Of a stretch of DNA of 64,000 nucleotides, positions 53,584-63,202 are shown piece by piece. The stretch lies in contig NZ_AP028070.1 of NCBI RefSeq assembly GCF_030297175.1, forward strand, positions 124,001 to 188,000. The letters run 5' to 3'. A model generated the notes under the pieces. The model had not been told where the DNA came from and searched no databases. It saw only the letters and a list, made by a program, of their open reading frames with translations. This DNA is from Marinobacter sp. LA51 (GTDB lineage: Bacteria; Pseudomonadota; Gammaproteobacteria; Pseudomonadales; Oleiphilaceae). The position numbers and the translations under genes are program-made. Within the stretch, counting starts at the first letter, position 1, and each line of letters starts with the position of its first letter.

Positions 53584-54618
53584 TCAGGCGTCGGCGGCGG
53601 AACCGACCAGGCCACCACGCAGGCCATCACGATTTAGCGACTGGCGCACAGTGTCCTCCGGGCTACCGGCGAGCTCCCGGAACATGCCCATGGAGCCGAG
53701 CAGGGCGGAAGACTCGTAGGGCACGAATACCCGTTCACCGTCTTTGGCCATGGTCGGCAGGGCCTTGATGTAGCTTTGACCCAGCAGGTAGCCGATAACG
53801 GTTTGCTTGTTGTCTTCGGAGTCGCCCATGGCGCTAAGGACCAGACGGATGGATTCCTGCTCACCCTGAGCGCGCAGAATGGCGGATTCCTTGTCGCCCT
53901 GGGCGTTGAGGATTGCCGATTCCCGTTGACCCTGGGCCATGGCGATGGCTGCCGCCTTCTCACCCTCGGCCTCGGTAACGGTGGCGCGGCGTTTGCGCTC
54001 GGCGGCCATTTGCAGGCGCATGGCCTCTTCAACTTCTTCCGGCATGCTGATGTCCTGAACTTCCACCCGGGTCAGTTTTACGCCCCATTTTGAGGCCGGC
54101 TCTTCCATCTCGGCCTGGATGGCGTTGTTTACTTCGCTGCGGGATTCAAACAGCTTATCCAGCTCCATCTTGCCGACCACAGAACGCAGGGTGGTCTTGG
54201 CCAGAACCTCAACCGCCTGGCTCATGTTGGCCACCTCGTATACGGCGCGACGCGGATCGATGATCTGGTAGTAGAGTGCGCCGTTGATCTTGACCGTGAC
54301 GTTATCAGTGGTGACCACCGGCTGGCCGGGGAAATCCATTACGGTTTCCCGGCGATCGATACGGGTCTCGTCACTGGTGACCGGATGATAGTCCTCGCCC
54401 ATGCGCACGTAGCGAATCATGGTGATCGGGCGGGGCCGCTCGATGAATGGAATGATGATATTGACGCCACTTTCCAGAACCCGATTGAACGATCCCAGAC
54501 GTTCGATGACCATTACCTCTGACTGGCGAATAATCACCAGGCCTTTGGCAATGATAAAAATACCGATGACTACAAAAACCAGGCTGAGCACCAGCCCCGG
54601 TGAGATGAACGACTCCAT
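53584..54618 (-). CDS. SPFH/stomatin-like membrane protein (QmcA/paraslipin group)
   Basis: The 344-residue protein has an N-terminal helix (LVFVVIGIFIIAKGLVII), an SPFH domain (SEVMVIERLGSFNRVLESGV) and a long repeat of QGEQESI/QGDKESAIL units at about 225-270, a pattern of paraslipin and QmcA-like proteins. It pairs with a short NfeD gene 2 bases away on the same strand, forming a membrane module distinct from the slipin/long NfeD pair at 10284-12537. Confidence 0.93.
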   Translation of the reverse strand: MESFISPGLVLSLVFVVIGIFIIAKGLVIIRQSEVMVIERLGSFNRVLESGVNIIIPFIERPRPITMIRYVRMGEDYHPVTSDETRIDRRETVMDFPGQPVVTTDNVTVKINGALYYQIIDPRRAVYEVANMSQAVEVLAKTTLRSVVGKMELDKLFESRSEVNNAIQAEMEEPASKWGVKLTRVEVQDISMPEEVEEAMRLQMAAERKRRATVTEAEGEKAAAIAMAQGQRESAILNAQGDKESAILRAQGEQESIRLVLSAMGDSEDNKQTVIGYLLGQSYIKALPTMAKDGERVFVPYESSALLGSMGMFRELAGSPEDTVRQSLNRDGLRGGLVGSAADA

Positions 54619-54620
54619 GT

Positions 54621-55079
54621 TTACTGCTCCGTGTGAGTGATGGTTTCAACGACGGCGGTCGTGCCGTCAAAGTGCTTGAAGAGAACCTCGGTGCCTGGCG
54701 GAAGCTCTGTGCTGCCGGTGCTTTCGACCCGCAGGCGATAGAAATCACCGTTTACCTTAATGCCACTAGCGCTGTCGAAGTCCCGGGTCAGGGTGCGGTA
54801 GCGTCGGCCGTGTTCAACGCCCGTACCAGTGGTGCCATAGGCTACGCCCTTGGGGGAGAATCGTGGCCGGATCCAGCGGATGGCAACGGGCACCAGTACG
54901 CCGGAGAAAATTCCCATGCCCACCAGTTGCCACTCGAACGGCAAACCAATGAAGGCCAGCACTGCAGTCAGGGCTGAAGCAATGCCCAGCGCCAGCAACA
55001 GCAGAACACCGGAAGTCAGCTCGGCCAGGCTGAGAACCAGCGCCAGTATCAGCCAGAAATGTGTAAGACTCCATTCCAT
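54621..55079 (-). CDS. Short NfeD family protein
   Basis: The 152-residue protein has three or four membrane helices and a C-terminal OB-fold NfeD domain with GIKVNGDFYRLRVESTGSTE. It lacks the N-terminal ClpP-like protease of the long form. It immediately precedes the paraslipin gene (2-base gap) and likely stabilises it (the qmcA-ybbK arrangement). Confidence 0.92.
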   Translation of the reverse strand: MEWSLTHFWLILALVLSLAELTSGVLLLLALGIASALTAVLAFIGLPFEWQLVGMGIFSGVLVPVAIRWIRPRFSPKGVAYGTTGTGVEHGRRYRTLTRDFDSASGIKVNGDFYRLRVESTGSTELPPGTEVLFKHFDGTTAVVETITHTEQ

Positions 55080-55297
55080 ATACAGCTACCATTGTCCAGA
55101 GGTGGAGGGCTGACGGTACTCGCCGGCCGACGGAAATCGATTGTACCCAATTCCGGCAATGGCGTCCCAAGGTGGCCGCAGTGTCTGTTGGTGATGTCGA
55201 CTGGGGCCATATTCAGCGTCCAGGCAACTGGTAAGGTATCAGTCTGTTTGAATACTCACCAAGCTTTCCGAACACCTACAAAAGGGGTCGTGTGACC

Positions 55298-56113
55298 ATG
55301 AAGGATCTGACCAATAGGGTTGCCGTTGTTACTGGCGCGGGCTCGGGTATCGGGCGTGCACTGGCCAAAGCCCTGGCGGCCCGGGGCTGCCGGTTGGCGC
55401 TGTCGGACGTTGATGAAATCGGGCTGGCGGAGACGGTAGCCGGGCTGGAAGAAGTGGAAGTCAGAAGTTATCAGCTGGACGTGTCCGACCGGGATGCCAT
55501 CTACGCCCATGCAGACGCGGTGGCGGCGGATTTTGGTCAGGTCAATCTGGTGATCAACAACGCCGGAGTGGCGCTGTCGGCCTCGATCCGGGAAATGACC
55601 GACGACGACTTCAAGTGGGTCATGGACATTGATTTCTGGGGCGTTGCCCACGGCACCCGGGCCTTCCTGCCGCATCTGATTGCCTCCGGTGATGGTCATG
55701 TGGTGAACGTATCCAGCGTATTTGGCCTGATTGGTGTGCCCAAGCAGAGTGCCTACAACTCTGCCAAGTTCGCGGTGCGCGGTTTTACCGAGGCTCTGCG
55801 TCAGGAAATGAAGCTGGAGGAGCAACCAGTTGCGGTCAGCTGCGTTCACCCCGGTGGCATTCGCACCAACATCGCCAACTCGGCGCGTATGGGCAAGTCC
55901 GAGAACGCCGCGGCGCAGCGCAAGGGCTTTGACAAGATGGCGCTCACCACACCGGAGAAGGCCGCAGCCACTATCGTGAAGGGCATCCTCAAGGACGAAT
56001 CCCGGATTTTGGTGGGGCCGGACGCCTGGGGTATCGAGGCCATCAACCGTTTGCTGGGCGCCGCCTACCAGCCGCTGGTGGAGCGATTCTCCCGCAAGAA
56101 CCTATATCGCTGA
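55298..56113 (+). CDS. Short-chain dehydrogenase/reductase
   Basis: The 271-residue enzyme has the SDR motif TGAGSGIGRALA at residues 12-23, NNAGVA, and the catalytic SVFGLIGVPKQSAYNSAKFA segment with Tyr and Lys. The cofactor acid after strand 2 is in LSDVDEIGL, pointing to NAD(H). The sequence resembles acyl or hydroxyacyl-type SDRs of Marinobacter, but the substrate is unknown. ATG 55298 follows AAAGGGG. It is monocistronic. Confidence 0.88.
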   Translation: MKDLTNRVAVVTGAGSGIGRALAKALAARGCRLALSDVDEIGLAETVAGLEEVEVRSYQLDVSDRDAIYAHADAVAADFGQVNLVINNAGVALSASIREMTDDDFKWVMDIDFWGVAHGTRAFLPHLIASGDGHVVNVSSVFGLIGVPKQSAYNSAKFAVRGFTEALRQEMKLEEQPVAVSCVHPGGIRTNIANSARMGKSENAAAQRKGFDKMALTTPEKAAATIVKGILKDESRILVGPDAWGIEAINRLLGAAYQPLVERFSRKNLYR

Positions 56114-56216
56114 GGGCCTCTGGACCCTGTTTTGATTGCTGTGCAGACCGAAAACGGGTGAGTTTACAGGCTCGAAGTACGGTCTATACTTGCTGATCAG
56201 CCAGGGAAGACACAGC

Positions 56217-57323
56217 ATGAAAACGCCGAACCATACGGATTTGGGGGCGACCCTCGAACAAAGTCGTTCAGGCCTCAGGGACAGCCATCGCCGCTCCCTG
56301 ATGCGTCTGCTTTTTTCCATCACCGGTGCGGCGCTGCTTGTGTTTTCGTGCCTGCAGGTCCTGAACGGTTACTGGTGGGTAGCAGCCGGAGAGCTGGTGG
56401 CCAGTGCATTTTTGTTTTTTGGGGTCTGGCGCCTGCAGGTTACCGATTTCCTGCAGCAGTGGATCTACGCCTACCTGGTACTGCTGTTCTCATTTTTCCT
56501 GATCATCATGGTGCTGCCTGAGGCTTCGGTTTCGGCCTTCGTCTGGGTTTTGATGATTCCGGTCCTGGCGTACCTTTTATTAGGAAAGCACGAGGGCATG
56601 ATTCTTTCGCTGCCATTCATGCTGGTGGGAGCATTCATCTACTACCGCCACCTTGGCGACATGGGCGACGCCAAGGTATTGATTGATCTGCTCAACTTGT
56701 TGCTGTGCGCGGTACTCATGCTGACCTTCATGCATGTCTACGAACAGCGCCGGGAAGAATCGGAGCAGCGGTTGGTGGATATGGCTCAGACCGATGCCCT
56801 CACCGGCCTGGCCAATCGAAGCAGTTTCCAGAGTACGCTCAACCGGACCATTGCCGAATGCGAGCGCAGCGGCACTGAGTTTGCGCTGGTGCTCATGGAT
56901 ATTGATCACTTCAAGCTGGTTAACGATACCCTCGGCCACGAGGCCGGGGACAGGGTGCTGCAAAGTATCGGGCAACGCCTGAGCGAACGGCTGCGAGTCA
57001 CCGATTCGGTCGGTCGCCTGGGCGGTGAGGAATTTGGTTTAATAATCCGGGATGTGAAGTCTGCGGTCGCCTTTGAATTGGTTGATGAACTGCGTCAGCG
57101 CATTGCTGACCGGCAGTTGTCATACGGTGAGGCCCGCATTCGGGTGACCGCCTCCTTTGGCATCGCCCAATGGCCGGAACACGGCCGAAGTGCAGAGGCC
57201 TTGTTCCGCATGGCGGATCGGGGTCTGTACACTGGCAAGCGCGCCGGCCGTAACTGCGTCGCCCGGGCCGATGGCGCCAGGCTGACCCCGGCGCGAGGGA
57301 TTTCCGCTGGCCGGACGGGCTAA
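56217..57323 (+). CDS. Membrane diguanylate cyclase
   Basis: The 368-residue protein has an N-terminal set of about six helices (residues about 25-180) followed by a GGDEF domain. The active motif is GGEEF in GRLGGEEFGLII, with an inhibitory I-site R-V-T-D five residues earlier. DIDHFKLVNDTLGHEAGD is the metal-binding region. It makes cyclic di-GMP with product inhibition. The signal sensed by the membrane part is unknown. A GGGAAG ribosome site precedes ATG 56217. Confidence 0.94.
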   Translation: MKTPNHTDLGATLEQSRSGLRDSHRRSLMRLLFSITGAALLVFSCLQVLNGYWWVAAGELVASAFLFFGVWRLQVTDFLQQWIYAYLVLLFSFFLIIMVLPEASVSAFVWVLMIPVLAYLLLGKHEGMILSLPFMLVGAFIYYRHLGDMGDAKVLIDLLNLLLCAVLMLTFMHVYEQRREESEQRLVDMAQTDALTGLANRSSFQSTLNRTIAECERSGTEFALVLMDIDHFKLVNDTLGHEAGDRVLQSIGQRLSERLRVTDSVGRLGGEEFGLIIRDVKSAVAFELVDELRQRIADRQLSYGEARIRVTASFGIAQWPEHGRSAEALFRMADRGLYTGKRAGRNCVARADGARLTPARGISAGRTG

Positions 57324-57373
57324 ATCGGTTACTCTTGGGGCATTACCTATATCCTGGAGGAATAGCCCCGATT

Positions 57374-58162
57374 ATGTGCGAACTGCTGGCGATGAGTGCC
57401 AACACTCCCACCGATCTCTGTTTCAGCTTCACCGGCCTGACCCGCCGTGGTGGTGACACCGGGCCCCACAAAGACGGCTGGGGCGTGGCGTTCTACGAGG
57501 GCAAGGGTGTGCGGGCGTTCCACGATGCTGACGCCAGTGCCAATTCGCGCCTGGCCGAAGTAGTGCAGACCCACCCGATCAAGAGTGAAGTGGCCGTCTG
57601 CCATATCCGGCAGGCAAACGTTGGTGAAATCTGCCTGGCCAATACCCATCCCTTCATCCGGGAGTTGTGGGGACGCTACTGGGTATTTGCCCACAATGGC
57701 CAGCTCACCGGCTTCCGGCCGTCGCCTGGATTCTACGAACCGGTCGGCGCAACCGACAGCGAGACGCTGTTTTGCGACATCCTCAACCACCTGCGCCGGG
57801 ACTGTGATCGCGATACCGCGACTGAGGTCATCGTCGAGCGTCTGGTGGGTTTGGCCCGGGACTACGCCCGCCAGGGCGTGTTCAATCTCCTTCTGAGCAA
57901 CGGCGACTGGTTGTTCACCTACTGCAGCACCAAGATGGCCAGCATCACCCGCCGAGCGCCGTTTGGCCCGGCGCGTCTGAAAGATGCCGATGTCATTGTC
58001 GATTTCGAATCCGAGACCACCCACAACGACATCGTCAGTGTGATCGTGACCGAGCCGCTCACCACCGACGAGGTCTGGGATATCTATCAGCCCGGTGAAT
58101 GGCGTTTGTGGCGTAAGGGCGAGGTGGTGATGACCGGTGCCGCGGCGGCCTCCGCTTCATAG
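57374..58162 (+). CDS. Class II glutamine amidotransferase, YafJ-like
   Basis: The 262-residue protein starts with Met-Cys2, and Cys2 would be the nucleophile of an N-terminal glutaminase. KDGWGVAFYEG, HIRQANVGEICLANTHPF and FAHNGQLTGF are the family motifs. YafJ-type proteins lack a synthase partner domain and their physiological product is unknown. ATG 57374 is required to expose Cys2, and the longer frame from 57335 is therefore rejected. GGAGG lies upstream. Confidence 0.92.
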   Translation: MCELLAMSANTPTDLCFSFTGLTRRGGDTGPHKDGWGVAFYEGKGVRAFHDADASANSRLAEVVQTHPIKSEVAVCHIRQANVGEICLANTHPFIRELWGRYWVFAHNGQLTGFRPSPGFYEPVGATDSETLFCDILNHLRRDCDRDTATEVIVERLVGLARDYARQGVFNLLLSNGDWLFTYCSTKMASITRRAPFGPARLKDADVIVDFESETTHNDIVSVIVTEPLTTDEVWDIYQPGEWRLWRKGEVVMTGAAAASAS

Positions 58163-58272
58163 CGATGTTCCGACCGGGCCACAAGATCCTGAAACACTTG
58201 TGAAAGCTGAGGTTGTCACCACATAGTGAAAAGCAGAGATTTCACGTAACTGGCAAGGAAAACGGGAGAGTA

Positions 58273-58677
58273 ATGGACAGAACCGATACCCACAGCAAAC
58301 TCTTTGGCTACCTGCTTTGGATCTTCGGATTCCTCGGCTCCCACCGCTTTTACTACGGCAAGCCGATCACCGGCACCATCTGGTTTTTCACCCTGGGCCT
58401 GTTCTTCATCGGCTGGATCATTGACCTGTTTCTGATTCCGGCCATGGATCGGGAAGCGGACCTGAAGTTCCGGGACGGCGAGGTCAGCTACAACATTGGC
58501 TGGCTGTTGCTGACCTTCACCGGGGTCTTTGGTCTGCACCGGATGTACCAGGGTAAGTGGATCACCGGCATTATCTACCTTCTGACCGGCGGCCTGTTCC
58601 TGCTGGGTGTGCTGTTCGATTTCTGGACCCTCAATGACCAGATCTCCGAGCGCAACAGGGAACGGCGGTTCGGCTGA
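58273..58677 (+). CDS. TM2 domain protein with two TM2 units
   Basis: The 134-residue membrane protein has two TM2-like repeats: GFLGSHRFYYGKPITGTIWF with the following helices, and GVFGLHRMYQGKWITGIIYL. TM2 proteins occur in many bacteria; their function is not established. The frame is open from 58213, but ATG 58273 after GGGAGAGT gives the expected N-terminus. It is convergent with the wax ester synthase gene, 0 bases apart. Confidence 0.88.
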   Translation: MDRTDTHSKLFGYLLWIFGFLGSHRFYYGKPITGTIWFFTLGLFFIGWIIDLFLIPAMDREADLKFRDGEVSYNIGWLLLTFTGVFGLHRMYQGKWITGIIYLLTGGLFLLGVLFDFWTLNDQISERNRERRFG

Positions 58678-60045
58678 TCACCGGGCGGCCGCTTGCTCCA
58701 GCTCGGTCAAACCCTCTTCCAGGTAATCCAGCATGCGCTGGAGGCTGGGCAGAGTGCGGCGGCAGCCGATGAGGCCAAACTCCACCTGGTCGTTGTAGCT
58801 GGTGAGTGTCATGTTCAGGGCCAGCCGGTCCATGGCAATGGAGACCGGGTACATGCCTTCAAGTTTGGCGCCGTTCCAATAACTGGTTTCCTTGGGACCG
58901 GGCACGTTGGAAATCACCACGTTGTAGGTCTGCCATTTCGGGGCCAGGCCCGTGAGCAGGTGGAAAGCGGCAGGCGAGAGCAGCATCGCCGTGTAGTTGA
59001 TGATTTCCTCGGATGACATGTTGGCGTAGCGTTCTTTCGCGGCGCGAATGCCCTGATGAATCTTGATCAGCCGTTCCACCGGGTCAGGTTCATCGGTATG
59101 CAGATTGGCCAGAATAACGCCGACCTGGTTGCCCTCCGCACTGTCATCCTTGCGCAGCGACACCGGCACCATGGCGATCAATGGCTTCTCCGGCAGTGCA
59201 TCCTGGTTCATCAGATAGGTTCGCAGGGCATTGGCGCACATGGCGGTAACCACATCGTTGACGGTGGTGTCGAAGGCCTGGCAAATACCCCGGATCCGCG
59301 ACAGCGAATAGGACTGGGCGGCGAAGCGGCGGGAACCGGTGATCTTCTCGTTCAGCACACAGCGGGGGGCATGGAAGATGGAATCGTAGGCCGGATCCTT
59401 GCGGGCCTCGTTCACCGTACGCAGCAGCTCCCGGGTCACCTTGGGCAGCGTGCCAAGTTGTTTGCCCGATGCTCCCAGAATTTGTCCGATGGTCTGCCAG
59501 AGAGAAGGCTGGCCATCATCCGTTTTCCTGCCACTGCGCCGGGGTAGAGCCCAGATTGGCGGCATATTGCGCTTGGAAGGGTCGGTGGACAGCATGCGCT
59601 GGAACATGCGCATGGCGGAAACACCATCTACCAGGGAATGGTGAATCTTGCTGTACAGCGCGAACTGACGATTACCCAACCCCTCGATCAGGTGAAACTC
59701 CCACAGCGGCCGCTCCCGATCCATCAGGTGAGAGTGCTCGGCCGAGACAAACCTCAGCAGCTCACGAACCCCGCCCGGCGTGGGCAGGGCATCAAAGCGG
59801 AAATGGTGCTCCAGATCCAGGTGTTCATCGTGCACCCAGACTGGCTGTCCCAACCGACTGTTCAGACGCCGGTCAAACGGTGCGGTAACCTGGGTTTGCT
59901 GGCGGAGCTGCTCAGCCAGTTGGGCAACATAGTCATCGGGCGCATCTTCTGGAAATGAAAACAGCTGCAAGCCACCTACGTGCATGGGCTGTTGACGTTT
60001 TTCGAGCCAAAGGAACAACTGGTCGGTGGGACTGAGTGACTTCAC
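58678..60045 (-). CDS. Wax ester synthase/diacylglycerol acyltransferase (WS/DGAT)
   Basis: The 455-residue acyltransferase condenses fatty acyl-CoA with a fatty alcohol to make wax esters, and may also make triacylglycerol. The catalytic motif HHSLVDG is at residues 135-141; ERPLWEFHLIEGL and TTVNDVVTAMC are other conserved blocks. From memory the sequence strongly resembles Marinobacter WS2 (the start SPTDQLFLWLEKRQQPMHVG is nearly the same). It underlies the genus assignment. No fatty alcohol-forming reductase is in the window. Confidence 0.95.
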   Translation of the reverse strand: MKSLSPTDQLFLWLEKRQQPMHVGGLQLFSFPEDAPDDYVAQLAEQLRQQTQVTAPFDRRLNSRLGQPVWVHDEHLDLEHHFRFDALPTPGGVRELLRFVSAEHSHLMDRERPLWEFHLIEGLGNRQFALYSKIHHSLVDGVSAMRMFQRMLSTDPSKRNMPPIWALPRRSGRKTDDGQPSLWQTIGQILGASGKQLGTLPKVTRELLRTVNEARKDPAYDSIFHAPRCVLNEKITGSRRFAAQSYSLSRIRGICQAFDTTVNDVVTAMCANALRTYLMNQDALPEKPLIAMVPVSLRKDDSAEGNQVGVILANLHTDEPDPVERLIKIHQGIRAAKERYANMSSEEIINYTAMLLSPAAFHLLTGLAPKWQTYNVVISNVPGPKETSYWNGAKLEGMYPVSIAMDRLALNMTLTSYNDQVEFGLIGCRRTLPSLQRMLDYLEEGLTELEQAAAR

Positions 60046-60134
60046 AGAGGCATCCTTGTTCTTGGTGTTTGCCTTGATCTTACACGAGAAAACTGCCTCG
60101 CGAAGTCACTGCCCTGTTTATCCTCAAAGCCTGA

Positions 60135-60503
60135 TCAGGCCGCCTCGGTCTCTGATTGCTTGATCGGAACCTCAAGCCGAATCTCATTGCCGTCCAGCAA
60201 CACCGGGTAGGTTTGAACAGATACTGAATCGTCCTCCAGGCACTGGCCGGTCACCAGATTGAAATGCTGTTTGTACAATGGCGAAGCCACTACCGGCTGT
60301 CCCTTCAGATCGCCAGTCAGCCCCCGGGCCAGTACATTGGCGCCGCTGAACGGATCGGTATGGCTGATGGCGAACAACGCCGGCAGCCGATGCGGCAGAT
60401 AAAACACCGCTACTGGTCCGTCCTCCGTCCAGACCGCGATGCCCGATTCCGGCACCAGATCCTCTACCGTACAAACTGATTCCCAACAAGTCCGAGCTTT
60501 CAT
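60135..60503 (-). CDS. nirD: Nitrite reductase (NADH) small subunit
   Basis: The 122-residue protein has the Rieske-like NirD fold (AISHTDPFSGANVLARGLTG and VASPLYKQHFNLVTGQCLED). The Rieske Cys and His ligands are absent, as is normal for many NirD proteins, so it carries no cluster. It partners NirB. It is separated from nirB by 164 bases containing a large palindromic repeat, whereas nirB and nirD are usually nearly contiguous. Confidence 0.93.
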   Translation of the reverse strand: MKARTCWESVCTVEDLVPESGIAVWTEDGPVAVFYLPHRLPALFAISHTDPFSGANVLARGLTGDLKGQPVVASPLYKQHFNLVTGQCLEDDSVSVQTYPVLLDGNEIRLEVPIKQSETEAA

Positions 60504-60552
60504 GATTGTTCTCCCTAATTCTTTTGCTTTCTATCTTCGAAAGTTCACTGAG

Positions 60553-60655
60553 TGGGGGGGTATGGGGATGCTTTTCTGTCAGGGAAAAAGATGTCTGAGC
60601 GAAGCGAGTTATTTTTCCCAGAAGAAAAGCATCCCCGTGCCCCTCGCTCCACCCC
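60553..60655. repeat. Palindromic repeat, copy 2
   Basis: GTGGGG... (60553 on) pairs with ...CCACCCC (to 60655), and GGGGATGCTTTTCT (60564-60577) pairs with AGAAAAGCATCCCC near 60622-60635 with small interruptions. The core TGTCTGAGCGAAGCGAGTT (60592-60610) is the reverse of that in the 39626-39718 copy. It lies between nirB and nirD. The same core with other arms marks a dispersed repeat family. Confidence 0.85.
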
Positions 60656-60667
60656 GAGGCCAGCAGG

Positions 60668-63175
60668 CTAGGCCGACTCAAGCACCGGCCGCCGCTGATC
60701 CCGCTCCGTAGTCCACTGCTGCACCGGATCCTTCTGCGCCGGCGCATTCACAAACTCCCGGAACCGCTTCCGTTTCTCCGGATCCTCCACTGCCGTCTTC
60801 CACTCACACTGGTATGTGCCAACAATGCCATCCATGTGCTCCTCCAGTTCCGCACAGATCCCCAGACTGTCCTCCAGCACCACCTGCTTGAGGTACTCCA
60901 GGCCACCCTCCAGATTTTCCATCCAGACACTGGTGCGCTGCAGCCGGTCGGCGGTGCGCACATAGAGCATCACCACCCGGTCGATGGTGCGGATCAGTTC
61001 CTCGTCCGACAGGTCGGTGGCAAACAGATCGGCGTGGCGCGGACGCATGCCGCCATTGCCACAGACATACAGATTCCAGCCATTTTCGGTGGCGATCACC
61101 CCGAAGTCCTTGCTCTGGGCCTCGGCGCATTCCCGAGTACAGCCGGAAACCGCCATCTTGACCTTGTGCGGTGCCCGCAGGCCCTTGTAGCGGTCTTCCA
61201 GACGGATCGCCATGCCGACACTGTCCTGCACGCCGTAGCGGCACCAGGTGCTGCCGACACAGGATTTCACCGTACGCAGGGACTTGCCGTAAGCGTGACC
61301 GGTCTCGAAGCCGGCGGCGATCAGCTTTTCCCAGATCTCCGGCAGCTCACTCAGGGTGGCGCCAAAAAGATCGACCCGCTGGCCGCCGGTGATTTTGGTG
61401 TACAGGTTGTACTGTTTGGCCACCTCTCCCAGCACGATCAGCTTGTCCGGGGTGATCTCGCCACCGGGAATGCGCGGCACGATGGAATAGGTGCCGTTCT
61501 TCTGCATGTTGGCCATGAAGGTGTCGTTAGTGTCCTGTAGCGGCACATGGTCGGTGGCCAGGATATGTTCGTTCCAGCAGCTGGCAAGGATTGAGCCCAC
61601 CGCCGGCTTGCAGATGTCGCAGCCGTGACCACGGCCGTGCTGGCGGATCAGGGTGGAAAAGGTTCGGATTCCGTTCACTTTAACCAGATGGAACAGCTCC
61701 TGGCGGCTGTACGGAAAGTGTTCGCACAGGTCCTTGCTGACCTCCACGCCGCGTTTTTCCAGTTCGCTGTCGACCACGTTTTTCAGCAGTGCGGTGCAGC
61801 CGCCACAGCCGGTGCTGGCCTTGGTTTCGGCCTTGACGCTGCCGAGGTCGCCGCAGCCGGCATCAATAGCGCCACAGATGTCGCCCTTGGTGACGTTGTG
61901 GCAGGAACAGATCGACGCCGTTTCCGGCAAGGCATCCGGGCCCAGGGCCGGGGCGCCGCCCTGGCTCTCCGGCAGGATCAGGGTTTCCGGGTTGTCCGGC
62001 AGGGCAATGCCGTTGAGGGCGTATTGCAGCAGGGTGTCGTAGTGGCTGTTGTCGCCGACCAGGATGGCCCCGAGCAGTTTCTTGCCATCCTCGCTGATGA
62101 CCATGCGGCGGTAGTGGCCGATTTGTTCGTCGTTGAAACGGATGTTGCGGGCGCCCGGAGTCTGGCCGTGGGCATCGCCGATGGAGCCGACATCCACACC
62201 CAGCAGTTTCAGCTTGGTGCTCATGTCGGCGCCGGTGAAGGCGGCGTCGGTATCGCCGTTCAGAACCGACGCCAGGGTGCGGGCCATGGTGTAGCCGGGG
62301 GCAACCAGGCCGAAAATGCGCTGATCCCAGAGCGCACACTCGCCAATGGCGTGGATGTGCGGGTCTGAGGTGGTGCACTGATCGTTCACCACGATACCGC
62401 CCCGTTCGCCGACCTCCAGACCGCTGGCTCGGGCCAGCGCATCCTGGGGCCGGATACCGGCGGAGAACACGATCAGGTCGGTTTCCAGGTGGCTGTCATC
62501 GCTGAAGTTCATACGCAGGCGAGCTTCTTCGCCGGCGACAATGGCGGTAGTGGCCTTTTCGGTGTGTACCTGCACGCCAAGTTCTTCGATCTTGTGGCGC
62601 AGCAGCGCGCCGCCGTCGCTGTCCAGCTGTACCGGCATCAGCCGGTGTGCAAACTCCACTACATGGGCCTGCAGGCCCAGACTTTTGAGCGCATTGGCGG
62701 CTTCGAGACCCAGCAGGCCGCCGCCGACCACCACGCCGGACTTGCCAGCCTGGGCGCTGGCACGGATAGCATCCAGATCTTCCAGGGTGCGGTAAACAAA
62801 GCAGTGCGGGTGCTCTTTGCCTTCAATGGGCGGCACGAACGGGTAGGAACCGGTGGCCAGCACCAGCTCATCGTAGTTGTAATCGCCCTTGGGGGTGGTC
62901 ACCGTGCGCTGGTCGCGATCCAGCCCCGTGACCGGCTCGTTTAGCAGCAGTTGGATGCCCTGTTCGGTGTACCAGTCCGCGGTGCCCATGGCGAGATCGG
63001 CGTGGGTGGACCCGGCAAAGTATTCCGACAGATGCACCCGGTCATAGGCCAGCTGTTTCTCTTCGCCAAAGACCAGGATGTTGTAGTTTGCGGCGGCCGG
63101 GCTGGCGACCAGCTGTTCGAGGAAGTGATGGCCAACCATGCCATTGCCAACGACGATCAGGGTTTTCTTGCTCAT
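60668..63175 (-). CDS. nirB: Nitrite reductase (NADH) large subunit
   Basis: The 835-residue enzyme reduces nitrite to ammonia with NADH. An N-terminal FAD/NAD domain starts with VVGNGMVGHHFLE. A BFD-like [2Fe-2S] region follows around residues 415-460 (SICSCHNVTKGD, then TGCGGC). Siroheme and [4Fe-4S] ligands lie in SCVGSTWCRYG and SGCTRECAEAQ in the last third. Length and order are normal for assimilatory NirB. An FAD oxidoreductase gene precedes it by 27 bases and is cut by the window end. Confidence 0.96.
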   Translation of the reverse strand: MSKKTLIVVGNGMVGHHFLEQLVASPAAANYNILVFGEEKQLAYDRVHLSEYFAGSTHADLAMGTADWYTEQGIQLLLNEPVTGLDRDQRTVTTPKGDYNYDELVLATGSYPFVPPIEGKEHPHCFVYRTLEDLDAIRASAQAGKSGVVVGGGLLGLEAANALKSLGLQAHVVEFAHRLMPVQLDSDGGALLRHKIEELGVQVHTEKATTAIVAGEEARLRMNFSDDSHLETDLIVFSAGIRPQDALARASGLEVGERGGIVVNDQCTTSDPHIHAIGECALWDQRIFGLVAPGYTMARTLASVLNGDTDAAFTGADMSTKLKLLGVDVGSIGDAHGQTPGARNIRFNDEQIGHYRRMVISEDGKKLLGAILVGDNSHYDTLLQYALNGIALPDNPETLILPESQGGAPALGPDALPETASICSCHNVTKGDICGAIDAGCGDLGSVKAETKASTGCGGCTALLKNVVDSELEKRGVEVSKDLCEHFPYSRQELFHLVKVNGIRTFSTLIRQHGRGHGCDICKPAVGSILASCWNEHILATDHVPLQDTNDTFMANMQKNGTYSIVPRIPGGEITPDKLIVLGEVAKQYNLYTKITGGQRVDLFGATLSELPEIWEKLIAAGFETGHAYGKSLRTVKSCVGSTWCRYGVQDSVGMAIRLEDRYKGLRAPHKVKMAVSGCTRECAEAQSKDFGVIATENGWNLYVCGNGGMRPRHADLFATDLSDEELIRTIDRVVMLYVRTADRLQRTSVWMENLEGGLEYLKQVVLEDSLGICAELEEHMDGIVGTYQCEWKTAVEDPEKRKRFREFVNAPAQKDPVQQWTTERDQRRPVLESA

Positions 63176-63202
63176 GGTGATGTCCTCTCTCCTGGCAGCG
63201 GC